DNA from: Thermodesulfobacteriota bacterium
GTDB taxonomy: Bacteria; Desulfobacterota; Thermodesulfobacteria; Thermodesulfobacteriales; Thermodesulfatatoraceae
Assembly: GCA_013154385.1 (NCBI GenBank)
Contig: JAADCO010000143.1
Span: 1-13,044, forward strand
Direction: 5' to 3'
DNA: 13,044 bases
Shown: piece after piece, positions 1 to 6,460 of the stretch
Position numbering within the stretch: position 1 is the first letter of the stretch
Layout: each line of letters starts with the position of its first letter
Notes under the pieces: generated by a model
The model's input: the letters and a program-made list of their open reading frames with translations, nothing else
Database searches by the model: none
What the model was told of the DNA's origin: nothing
Translations under genes and position numbers: made by a program

Positions 1-368
1 CGCTTTTTGTTGACCTTGCGCCAGTCGTCGTAGAAGCCGATGGCGGCAAAGCCCGTAAAAACCCCGAGGGCCAACCACAGATAGAGGTTGGTCAGGTTTC
101 CCCAGAGGAGCACGGTCCCCACCACCGCCGCGGTGATCACCACGCCTCCCATGGTGGGGGTGCCGGCCTTGTGGGCGTGGTCCGGACCGACCTCCCGGAT
201 CACCTGACCGAACTGCCGCTTGCGCAGAAAGCGAATGAAGGGCGGCATGAGGAAGAAGACGATGAGCCCGGCGGTAATGATGGCGTAAATGGTCCGAAAG
301 GTGATGTAGCGGAAGACGTTGAAGGCGACGTGCCACTTGTGCAGCGGATAGAGCAGATGATAGAGCAT
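1..368 (-). CDS. mraY: Phospho-N-acetylmuramoyl-pentapeptide transferase MraY (N-terminal part, runs off window)
   Basis: MraY moves phospho-MurNAc-pentapeptide from the UDP precursor to undecaprenyl phosphate at the inner membrane, forming lipid I. Only the first 122 residues are in the window; the rest lies beyond base 1. The family signature HKAGTPTMGG is at residues 66-75, and the first part of the aspartate motif, GFYDDW, is at 111-116 with the paired Asp at 114-115. Hydrophobic stretches at about 26-42, 75-90 and 92-110 fit the first membrane helices. The ATG at 368 directly follows the murF stop (TAG, 371-369) with no spacer, implying translational coupling. Gene order murE-murF-mraY is the standard dcw order, and murD/ftsW would be expected next outside the window. 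Identity is secure. Confidence 0.95.
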   Translation of the reverse strand, partial: MLYHLLYPLHKWHVAFNVFRYITFRTIYAIITAGLIVFFLMPPFIRFLRKRQFGQVIREVGPDHAHKAGTPTMGGVVITAAVVGTVLLWGNLTNLYLWLALGVFTGFAAIGFYDDWRKVNKK

Positions 369-1754
369 CTAACCGTAAGCCTCCTCTAGGGCAGAGACGA
401 TTTCTTCCATCTTCATGGCCCGGGAACCCTTGACCAGGACGAGAGAAGGTTCCTCGAGCTCTCCCTTCAGGGCCTCCAACAGCTCTTCCTTGCTCTGGAA
501 GTGGCGGGCCTTGGACCCGGCGGCCGAGGCCAGAGCCGCCGCCTCCTCCCCCACGGCGAAAACCCGGTCGAAGACCTGCGCGAGCTTTCGGCCGGCTTCT
601 TCGTGAAGCTCCTTTGAGGCCTCCCCGAGTTCTTTCATGTCGCCCACCACGGCGATGGCCTTGGAGAAGCCGTCCTTGAGCTTCGAAGCCACCTGACAGG
701 CGGCCTCGAGGGAGGCCGGGTTGGCGTTGTAGGTGTCGTCAAGGAGGAGATGCGGGCCGAGGGAGCGCATCTCCAGGCGACGGGAGAGGGTCTCCACCTG
801 CGAGAGGCCCCGAGCCACCTCCTCGAAGGAAAGCCCCAGGGCAAGAGCCGCCGCCGCAGCCGCCAGCGCGTCCCGGACGAAGTGCTCCCCGAGGAGGGGG
901 AGCCTCACCGGGGCCTCCCGGTCGCGGAAGACGAGGCGAAACGCCGTGCCCTCCTTTGAAAATTCGAGGTCCTTGGCGCGCACGTTGGCCCCTTCGCCCA
1001 GCCCAAAGGAAAGGCACCAGGCCACGCGGTTCTGGCAGATGTCCCGGGCGCGGTTCCTGACCTCCTCCTGATCGTACGGATAGACGAGCACGGCGTTGGA
1101 AGGGGCCTTTTCGAAAAGGGCCAGCTTCTCCTTGAGCACCCCTTCGAAGTCTCCCAGGCCCTCGAGATGCGAGGGATGGACCGAGACGAGGACCGCCACG
1201 TCCGGGGAGGCGATCTCCGTGAGCCTGGCGATCTCTCCCGGGCGATTGGTGGCGAGCTCGAGCACCAGGACCTCGGTCTCCGGAGGCGTGTTGAGAATGG
1301 AGAGCGGCACCCCGATGAGATTGTTCCAGTTGCCCGGGCTCTTGGCCACGCGGAAGTGCGGGGCAAGGAGGGAGGCGATCATCTCCTTGGTGGTGCTCTT
1401 GCCGCAGGAGCCGGTCACCGCCACGACCTTGGCGCCGAGTTGCTTGCGCCAGTAAGCCGCAAGGTCCTCGAGGGCGCGGCGCGTGTCCGGCACCTTGATG
1501 ATGGAAAGGGCCCGATGAAGCTCAAAGATGTTGATGTCCTCCGGCCAGTACTCCACGAGGGCCCCCTTGGCCCCACGGGAGAAGGCGTCCAGCACGAACC
1601 GATGGCCGTCGTAGCGCGGCCCCCTGATGGCCACGAAGAGTTCCCCGGGCTTTATGGTGCGCGAATCGTGCGAGACCCCGCTGAAGGGGATGTTCATGTC
1701 CCCGTTGAGAAGGATGCCCCCAGTGGCTCTAACGACCTGTTCCGTAGTGATCAT
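369..1754 (-). CDS. murF: UDP-MurNAc-tripeptide:D-Ala-D-Ala ligase MurF
   Basis: MurF is a cytoplasmic ATP-dependent ligase that adds D-Ala-D-Ala to UDP-MurNAc-tripeptide, the last soluble step of precursor synthesis. The product is 461 residues, normal for the family. The N-terminal UDP-binding domain contains SHDSR (28-32). The central domain has the P-loop GSCGKSTTKE (115-124) and a later SHLEG (195-199), where other Mur ligases have AHLE. The C-terminal domain carries DDTYNANPAS (339-348), GDMKELG (371-377) and KGSRAMKME (442-450). The P-loop has Ser where Thr is usual (GKS rather than GKT), a conservative change. The ATG at 1754 overlaps the murE stop as ATGA and has a GGAGG four bases upstream. 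The reading frame stays open further upstream inside murE, but that part is a shadow. Confidence 0.96.
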   Translation of the reverse strand: MITTEQVVRATGGILLNGDMNIPFSGVSHDSRTIKPGELFVAIRGPRYDGHRFVLDAFSRGAKGALVEYWPEDINIFELHRALSIIKVPDTRRALEDLAAYWRKQLGAKVVAVTGSCGKSTTKEMIASLLAPHFRVAKSPGNWNNLIGVPLSILNTPPETEVLVLELATNRPGEIARLTEIASPDVAVLVSVHPSHLEGLGDFEGVLKEKLALFEKAPSNAVLVYPYDQEEVRNRARDICQNRVAWCLSFGLGEGANVRAKDLEFSKEGTAFRLVFRDREAPVRLPLLGEHFVRDALAAAAAALALGLSFEEVARGLSQVETLSRRLEMRSLGPHLLLDDTYNANPASLEAACQVASKLKDGFSKAIAVVGDMKELGEASKELHEEAGRKLAQVFDRVFAVGEEAAALASAAGSKARHFQSKEELLEALKGELEEPSLVLVKGSRAMKMEEIVSALEEAYG

Positions 1755-3193
1755 GCCGCCTCCGTGAGAAGAATTTCCCGAATGACCTCCCGGTCGGAAA
1801 AGGGATGGCGCTGACCGCAAACCTCCTGATAGTCCTCGTGCCCCTTGCCCGCAACCAGGAGAACGTCTCCGGGACGCAGGATCTCGAGGGCGAGCGCAAG
1901 AGCCTGCCGGCGATCCGTCCTGATGAGCGGCTTCGTGCTCATCCCCCGGACGATGTCGGCGATGATGGCCTCCGGGTCCTCGAAACGCGGATTGTCCGAG
2001 GTGAGGATGACCAGGTCGGCCATCTCCTCGGCTATGCGGCCCATCTCCGGGCGTTTTCCCTGGTCCCGGTTTCCGCCGCAACCGAAAAGCACCAGGAGCC
2101 GCCCCGAAGCGTAGGGTCTGAGGCTCTCCAGCGCCCGGCGCAAGGCCTCGGGAGTGTGCGCGTAGTCCACGAAGACCAGCGCCCCCTGCGCCGGAGAAGC
2201 CACCCATTCAAGCCTCCCCGGGGGCGCGGACATCCCCTCGAGGGCTTGCGAAACTTCGGAGAAAGAAAGGCCCAGGGCCAAGGCACATCCCGCAGCCACG
2301 AGAAGGTTCTCCAGTTGAAAGTCGCCGAAAAGGCGCGTGGAGACCTCCCGCTCCTCTCTCCCATGGCGGAGACGAAGGACCAACCCTTCCCGGGTCCTTG
2401 CCACGATCTCCCCGGAAAGGTCCTCCCCTACCTTAGTCACGGGCACCTTCAGCCCTTCAAGCAACCTTCGTCCCCACGGGTCGCGGATGTTGATCACCGC
2501 CCGACCCTGGGCCTTCAAATACCGGGAAAAGAGCTTGCGCTTCGCCGCAAAGTAGGTCTCGAGATCCCCGTGATAGTCGAGATGGTCGCGCGAAAGATTG
2601 GTAAAAGCGGCCACGTCGAAAGAAAGCCCCTCCACCCGCCCCTGATCCAAGGCGTGGGAGGAGACCTCGAGCACCGCGTGGGTGAGTCCGGCCTCGCGCA
2701 TCTGGGCGAGATAGGAAAAGATCCTCGCGGCCGAGGGGGTCGTTTCCCGCGCCGGAAGGACCTTCTCCCCCAAGAAGTAAGAAATCGTCCCCAAAAGACC
2801 GGACCTTACGTTGCATTTTTCAAGGAGCTCTTTAAGGAACCAGGAAACCGAGGTCTTTCCGTTGGTCCCGGTGATGCCCACGAGAGAAAGGGCCCTTTCG
2901 GGATGTCCGTAGAAGACCGCGGCCAGTCTGCCCACCACGTGGCGCGTGTCCCGGAGCCTGGCAAAGGCCACCTCGGCCGGGAGATCGAGCTCCTTTTCGG
3001 CCACGATGGCCGCGGCCCCCCGCTTCAGGGCGTCGGACACGAAGTCGTGGCCGTCCACGCCGGTGCCCCGACGGGCCACGAAGACCCATCCGGGAGCCAC
3101 CTCCCGCGAATCGTCCGTCACGCCCAGGATGTCTCTTTCCTCCCCTCGCAACTCCAGGGGAGCGAACGAGGACAGCAACTCTCCGAACTTCAT
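1751..3193 (-). CDS. murE: UDP-MurNAc-tripeptide synthetase MurE, meso-diaminopimelate type
   Basis: MurE adds the third residue of the stem peptide to UDP-MurNAc-L-Ala-D-Glu in the cytoplasm. The product is 480 residues, close to the family norm. Visible motifs are DDSR (27-30) in the uridine-binding domain, the P-loop GTNGKT (109-114), TTPSA (151-155), EVSSHALDQ (176-184), the lysine of AAKRK (K218), which aligns with the carbamylated lysine of the family, YAHTP (344-348), and DNPR (400-403). DNPR is the established meso-DAP specificity motif, so the peptidoglycan should be the DAP type. The ATG at 3193 overlaps the preceding stop (TGA 3192-3190) as ATGA, and the stop overlaps the murF start in the same way. 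Longer in-frame versions starting inside the previous gene are not needed. Confidence 0.96.
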   Translation of the reverse strand: MKFGELLSSFAPLELRGEERDILGVTDDSREVAPGWVFVARRGTGVDGHDFVSDALKRGAAAIVAEKELDLPAEVAFARLRDTRHVVGRLAAVFYGHPERALSLVGITGTNGKTSVSWFLKELLEKCNVRSGLLGTISYFLGEKVLPARETTPSAARIFSYLAQMREAGLTHAVLEVSSHALDQGRVEGLSFDVAAFTNLSRDHLDYHGDLETYFAAKRKLFSRYLKAQGRAVINIRDPWGRRLLEGLKVPVTKVGEDLSGEIVARTREGLVLRLRHGREEREVSTRLFGDFQLENLLVAAGCALALGLSFSEVSQALEGMSAPPGRLEWVASPAQGALVFVDYAHTPEALRRALESLRPYASGRLLVLFGCGGNRDQGKRPEMGRIAEEMADLVILTSDNPRFEDPEAIIADIVRGMSTKPLIRTDRRQALALALEILRPGDVLLVAGKGHEDYQEVCGQRHPFSDREVIREILLTEAA

Positions 3194-4572
3194 TTCAGGA
3201 CTAGGTAACACTCCTTGACTTTTTTGAGAGAGGCCCCGGGAGCCGGCCACTGCCTGACCGTGACCCCGAAACCGGAAAAACTGACCTTGAGGCCGAGAGG
3301 GGCCAGGTGCTCAAGGGCTTCCTTCAGGGTGAGCCCCCTCACGTCGGGCATGACCGCGGCCTTTCCGGCAGAAGCCTCCGGCTTCTTGTGAGCCCTCGCG
3401 AGGGTCCTCGTCTTGGCCAGTCGAAGGCTCTTCGGAATGAAACGGGTGTAGTAGCAGGGAAGCCCCCACACCTTGACTCCCTTCACGTAGAGAAGATAAG
3501 CCAGCGTGGGCTTCTGGCGGGGATAAAGACCCGCCAAGAGAAAGGCGCCGGCCTTTCGACTCCCACCCCACCACCAGGCACCTCCCTTTTCGCGAGGCAC
3601 GAGATCATCGATCTCCTCCTGGGTGGTGGCCAGTTGATAGTGTTCCTCGCCGCTCTGGACCTCGAGCACGAGCTTGGGAGAGTGGAGCTTTCCGGTGGCG
3701 ATGGCCGCCAGAGCCCTGACGAGCTGGATGGGGGAGACGAGCACGTCCTCGAAGGAGGAGACCTCAAGAGGAAGAACTCCCACGTCCTCCCCGGGCAGGT
3801 CTATGCCCGTGGGTTCACCGAAGCCCAGAGCCCGCAGGAAGTCGCCCTCGTTTTCAAACATACTATCTTCGTAGGCTTCTTCAAAAGGCTCCTCGAGGGC
3901 GGCCAGGGAGATGTCCGAGGAGAGGAGATCGAGCCCGCCTTCGGAGACGATGGCCTTGACGCGGCCGGAACGGAGGTCGAGGATGATGCCTCCGCCGGCC
4001 TCGGCGCGCAGGAGCCGCATGGCGCGTTTCACGTCGGCGCGGAGGGCCTCTTCCGATTCGAGCTTGACGGCCAGGCGCAGGTTGGTCTCCGGACGGGAGA
4101 GGAGGCGCCGATAGTAGGCCTCGACCCCGATGAGCCCGGAGTCGCTACGCCCCATGAGGGGTCGAAATTCCGAAAACGGATAGCGGCGCTCGAAATAGCG
4201 CCTGACGAAGACCCCCTCGAGCCTTTCCAGCCGCGAAATGACCTCGTCCGAAAGCCCGGGCGGAAGATAGAGGAAGTCTTTGCCCTCGGACAAAAAGACC
4301 GTGAGGGCCGAGGGCGGCTTGCCCGTGGCCTTGGAGAGGAGGAGAAGGGCCTCCTCCTCGGGCTGGAAGGCCTGGGGCAGGATGGTGAGCCCCTTGACCG
4401 GCACCGATTCGGCCAGAAGACGCCCTTCGACGTCGTAGATCTCCCCCAGGTGATGTTCCTGATAGCCGGTGGCCTTCTTCGGGGGCTCGGCGCGGTTGAG
4501 GAGTCCCGAGACCCCGCGCGTGAGGAGGAAGATCACCCCCAGAAGAAGGGCCAAAACCGCAACGCGTTTCAT
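3190..4572 (-). CDS. FtsI-like penicillin-binding protein with PASTA domain, all catalytic motifs lost (predicted pseudoenzyme)
   Basis: The gene occupies the ftsI slot between ftsL and murE and overlaps both by ATGA. The 460-residue product has a membrane anchor (about 4-19), a pedestal-like region starting GEIYDVEGRLLAE (43-55) with ERRYPF (128-133) and LIGVEAYY (147-154), a transpeptidase-like region and a C-terminal PASTA domain (about 407-460, MPDVRGLTLKEAL). Landmarks of the transpeptidase fold remain: GGGIILDLRSGRVKAI (193-208), LGFGEPTGIDLPGE (249-262) and SPIQLVRALAAIA (280-292). The SxxK segment is gone: there is no lysine at all from 207 to 294. The SxN position reads DSM (236-238), and KTG(T) has become KAG (340-342). 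FtsI proteins are usually about 550-650 residues, so roughly 65 residues around the active serine appear deleted. The frame is open and dense with no sign of a frameshift. By family knowledge it cannot form an acyl-enzyme. A structural divisome role is my inference. Confidence 0.85.
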   Translation of the reverse strand: MKRVAVLALLLGVIFLLTRGVSGLLNRAEPPKKATGYQEHHLGEIYDVEGRLLAESVPVKGLTILPQAFQPEEEALLLLSKATGKPPSALTVFLSEGKDFLYLPPGLSDEVISRLERLEGVFVRRYFERRYPFSEFRPLMGRSDSGLIGVEAYYRRLLSRPETNLRLAVKLESEEALRADVKRAMRLLRAEAGGGIILDLRSGRVKAIVSEGGLDLLSSDISLAALEEPFEEAYEDSMFENEGDFLRALGFGEPTGIDLPGEDVGVLPLEVSSFEDVLVSPIQLVRALAAIATGKLHSPKLVLEVQSGEEHYQLATTQEEIDDLVPREKGGAWWWGGSRKAGAFLLAGLYPRQKPTLAYLLYVKGVKVWGLPCYYTRFIPKSLRLAKTRTLARAHKKPEASAGKAAVMPDVRGLTLKEALEHLAPLGLKVSFSGFGVTVRQWPAPGASLKKVKECYLVLK

Positions 4573-4889
4573 CTCACCCTCACGACCTGTTCCTTCTTGG
4601 GCAGATGGAGCCCGAGGACCCGCGCCTTGCGGAAGACCACGTCCTTGGCGGTGAGGCGCTCGTACTCGGCGGACAGATCCTTGGTCTGCGCCTGAAGAAG
4701 CCCCACTTCCTGGCGGAGATGGCGCACCCGCAGGTACTCCTTCGTCAGGAGCACGCCGCCGGCCAGGAGCAGGATGGCCAGGAAGCCAACGACCACCAGG
4801 GCCAGGACGTGAAACAGGTTGAGGGAAAGCCCCACGCGTTTATTGGAAGAAGATGAAGAACGAGGCGAAAAAGTATAGACCGCCGCCAT
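4569..4889 (-). CDS. ftsL: FtsL-like cell-division protein (small bitopic membrane protein)
   Basis: The product is 106 residues with a basic, Ser-rich cytoplasmic tail (1-20), one strongly hydrophobic helix (about 25-48) and a periplasmic heptad-like segment (about 51-82, rich in Leu, Glu, Gln and Arg) that should form a coiled coil. This plan, together with its place between rsmH and the ftsI-like gene, identifies it as FtsL, which works with FtsB/FtsQ to recruit and activate FtsW-FtsI. Sequence conservation in FtsL is weak, so the call rests on topology and synteny. The ATG at 4889 has GGAGG six bases upstream, and that Shine-Dalgarno sequence overlaps the rsmH stop codon (TAGGAGG). The stop overlaps the next start as ATGA. 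Confidence 0.85.
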   Translation of the reverse strand: MAAVYTFSPRSSSSSNKRVGLSLNLFHVLALVVVGFLAILLLAGGVLLTKEYLRVRHLRQEVGLLQAQTKDLSAEYERLTAKDVVFRKARVLGLHLPKKEQVVRVR

Positions 4890-4899
4890 CTGTTACCTC

Positions 4900-5892
4900 C
4901 TAAATCCGTTCTGCCACTCGAAGTTTGGCGCTTCGGGCCCGCGGGTTGCGAGCGATCTCTTCCTTTGAGGGAGTCACCGGCTTCTTGGTGAGGACCCGCA
5001 AGCGCTCGTCACTTCGAAAAGCGTGTTTGACCAGACGATCCTCAAGAGAATGGAAAGAAATGACGACCAGTCTCCCTCCCGGTCGCAGCACGTCCGGGGC
5101 GGTCTCCAGGAAGCGCTTGAGGTTTTCGAGCTCCTGGTTGACCGCCATTCTCAGGGCCTGAAAGGTCTTGGTCGCGGGATGGATCTTTTTCTCCCGCCCG
5201 CGCGGCACCGCGTGAAGGACGATCTCCGCCAGCTCCTTGCTGGAACGAATGGGCGACTTGCGTCTCGCCTCGCAGATGGCGCGGGCGATGCGCCGGGCAA
5301 ACCGCTCCTCCCCGAAGGAGCGGATGAGCTCCTCGAGCTGGAGCGGGGAGAGCTGGTTGACCAAGTCCTTGGCCGTCAGGTTCTGACGATTGTCCATCCG
5401 CATGTCCAAGGGTTCGTCGCGCAAGAAACTGAAGCCGCGGCCGCTTCCTTCGAGCAGGAAGGAAGAGACCCCGAGATCAACGAGGATGCCGTCCACCGGC
5501 ACCTTTCCGAGCTCTTCCAGGACCTCTTTCAGATGAGCGAAGTTTTCGCGCACCATTAGGAACCGGCCCGAGAAGGGGGCCAGCCGCTCCTTGGCCAGGG
5601 CAAACGATTCCTCGTTCCACTCGAAACCGATCAAGAATCCATCGGGAGCGGAACGCTCCAAGATGGCTGCACTATGCCCGCCAAGCCCCACGGTGCCGTC
5701 CACGTAGACCTTACCGGGACTTACCTGAAGCCAATCTAGGACCTCTTCGAGGAGTACCGGCTCATGCCGTGGGACCTCTGAGGATTTCGTGCACTTTGGC
5801 GTCGAGCTCGTCGAAGTCTTCGCGAGCTCGTTTGAATTCGGCTTCAAGCCGTTCCGGGCTCCAGATTTCAAAGTGATTGAGCATCCCAACAA
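4900..5892 (-). CDS. rsmH: 16S rRNA (cytosine(1402)-N(4))-methyltransferase RsmH; start uncertain
   Basis: RsmH (MraW) methylates N4 of C1402 in 16S rRNA using S-adenosylmethionine. Numbered from the longest frame, family landmarks are HEPVLLEEVL (43-52), DGTVGLGGHS (65-74, SAM site), DLGVSS (in the central part), ISFHSLEDRLVKHAF and the C-terminal NPRARSAKLRVAE. Homology begins at about the His codon at 5766-5764. There is no in-frame ATG, GTG or TTG within about 27 codons upstream of it. The nearest possibilities are TTG at 5847, 5871, 5889 and 5892, all well inside mraZ. The one at 5892 has GAGAGG six bases upstream, but those bases also encode a conserved part of MraZ. The first usable codon inside the domain is GTG at 5703, which would remove HEPVLLEEVL. 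Product identity is certain; the start is not. The stop (4902-4900) overlaps the ftsL Shine-Dalgarno sequence. Confidence 0.9.
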   Translation of the reverse strand: MLGCSITLKSGARNGLKPNSNELAKTSTSSTPKCTKSSEVPRHEPVLLEEVLDWLQVSPGKVYVDGTVGLGGHSAAILERSAPDGFLIGFEWNEESFALAKERLAPFSGRFLMVRENFAHLKEVLEELGKVPVDGILVDLGVSSFLLEGSGRGFSFLRDEPLDMRMDNRQNLTAKDLVNQLSPLQLEELIRSFGEERFARRIARAICEARRKSPIRSSKELAEIVLHAVPRGREKKIHPATKTFQALRMAVNQELENLKRFLETAPDVLRPGGRLVVISFHSLEDRLVKHAFRSDERLRVLTKKPVTPSKEEIARNPRARSAKLRVAERI

Positions 5893-6220
5893 GAATCACC
5901 TCTCGATTGATTCCGGCTTCTTCCCGCAAGTGCGCGGGGATAAGGATGCGTCCCTGCCGATCTGGTACACACTCTTCCGCCGAGCCAAGGAAATAGCGCT
6001 TAAACCTCCTCAGTTCCGGGGGATCCACAGGCGACATGAGAAGCTTTTCTTCGAGCTCCTGCCACACCTGCCAGGGATAGACGAGCAAACACGAAGGCGT
6101 ATTGGTCATGATGAGGTTCGAGTTTCCGTACACGTTCTTTATCACCTCGCGAAAGCGCGCCGGGATGCTCAAGCGCCCCTTGTTGTCCAGCGTATGGCTC
6201 GAACGGCCCCGGAACCGCAA
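5762..6220 (-). CDS. mraZ: Transcriptional regulator MraZ
   Basis: MraZ is a ring-forming DNA-binding protein with two AbrB/SpoVT-like swapped-hairpin domains, and it represses its own dcw operon. The 152-residue product shows both copies of the family motif: DNKGRLSIPARF (12-23) and DRQGRILIPAHLRE (87-100), plus HFEIWSPE (116-123). The start is TTG at 6220. It gives the expected FRGRSSHTLD N-terminus, and GGAGG lies seven bases upstream; no ATG or GTG fits better. The gene heads the dcw cluster, as usual. Four GTGG-type repeats at a 10-bp period sit directly upstream and overlap the ribosome binding site, which fits autorepression. The TGA stop is embedded in ATGA, but that ATG opens only a nine-codon frame. 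Confidence 0.95.
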   Translation of the reverse strand: MRFRGRSSHTLDNKGRLSIPARFREVIKNVYGNSNLIMTNTPSCLLVYPWQVWQELEEKLLMSPVDPPELRRFKRYFLGSAEECVPDRQGRILIPAHLREEAGINREVILVGMLNHFEIWSPERLEAEFKRAREDFDELDAKVHEILRGPTA

Positions 6221-6223
6221 TCA

Positions 6224-6258
6224 ACCACCTCCGACCACTCTGTACCACTTTCTTCCAC
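6224..6258 (-). promoter_or_regulatory. Probable MraZ operator: four GTGGT/GTGGA boxes at exact 10-bp period
   Basis: Read on the minus strand, GTGGA (6258-6254), GTGGT (6248-6244), GTGGT (6238-6234) and GTGGT (6228-6224) are separated by exactly five bases each, one helical turn apart. Known MraZ operators are direct GTGG/TGGG-type repeats at the same spacing upstream of mraZ. The last box overlaps the mraZ Shine-Dalgarno sequence and ends four bases before the start codon, so bound MraZ would block transcription and perhaps ribosome access. The repeat itself is seen directly; binding is inferred. Confidence 0.8.
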
Positions 6259-6266
6259 CTCTGAAG

Positions 6267-6293
6267 CTAGTAAGAACTGATCGTAAAAGTCAA
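6267..6293 (-). promoter_or_regulatory. Candidate sigma-70 promoter for the dcw operon
   Basis: On the minus strand TTGACT (6293-6288) is a good -35 element. A weak -10-like TACTAG lies at 6272-6267 with a 15-base spacer, which is shorter than ideal. A start point near 6260 would put the four MraZ boxes immediately downstream. The location is sensible, but the -10 match is only three of six, so this is tentative. Confidence 0.35.
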
Positions 6294-6371
6294 GCAAAAT
6301 CTTGAGTGGAATATGTTGGGCCAAGACCTTGCGAAGACAACAATATCTTGCGTTTGAGGGGCAAATTTAGG

Positions 6372-6386
6372 GTGGTACAAAGTGGA
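6372..6386 (+). promoter_or_regulatory. Second, inverted pair of MraZ-type boxes
   Basis: The plus strand has GTGGT (6372-6376), five bases, then GTGGA (6382-6386). The 14 bases at 6372-6385 match the reverse complement of 6235-6248, inside the main operator, at 13 of 14 positions. The pair therefore faces the main array at a distance of about 123 bases, upstream of the candidate promoter. There is no plus-strand gene for it to serve, so a distal operator for the same promoter is the simplest reading. Two boxes could also be chance similarity. Confidence 0.5.
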
Positions 6387-6399
6387 AATTAAGAAACAC

Positions 6400-6423
6400 G
6401 AAACGGCCTCAAGGGCCCGTTTC
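6400..6423 (-). terminator. Probable intrinsic terminator after pilS
   Basis: GAAACGG (6400-6406) pairs with CCGTTTC (6417-6423); after one bulged base, two more C-G pairs close a small loop. On the minus strand the stem is followed by GTGTTTCTTAATTT, a broken U-rich tract. It lies 38 bases past the pilS stop and before the mraZ regulatory region, so it would separate the two operons. The stem is A/T-rich at its base, so it may also work in the other direction. Confidence 0.6.
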
Positions 6424-6460
6424 TTTAGAGAAATCGAGGTGTGGACCGGGGAGAGTCGGC

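Noticed and set aside
1805..3208. Long plus-strand open frame (467 codons) opposite murE
   Set aside because: It is an antisense shadow. murE on the other strand has every ligase motif in frame, the plus-strand product shows no recognisable domain, and high-GC coding DNA often leaves the opposite frame open.
3194..3250. Upstream extensions of murE, and similarly of murF (to 2207), pilS (to 8212) and the Nudix gene (to 9955)
   Set aside because: The extra N-terminal residues are out-of-frame readings of the preceding genes. In each case an ATG in an ATGA overlap gives the expected family N-terminus.
3307..4695. Long plus-strand open frame (462 codons) opposite the ftsI-like gene
   Set aside because: The product is low-complexity, rich in Gly, Glu and Leu, without family motifs. 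The minus-strand gene is supported by synteny, ATGA overlaps and PASTA and pedestal similarity. I considered whether it explained the missing PBP motifs; it does not.
5736..5765. ATG at 5765 overlapping the mraZ stop as the rsmH start
   Set aside because: It is in a different frame from RsmH and reaches TAG after nine codons; it is recorded only as part of the start-codon anomaly.
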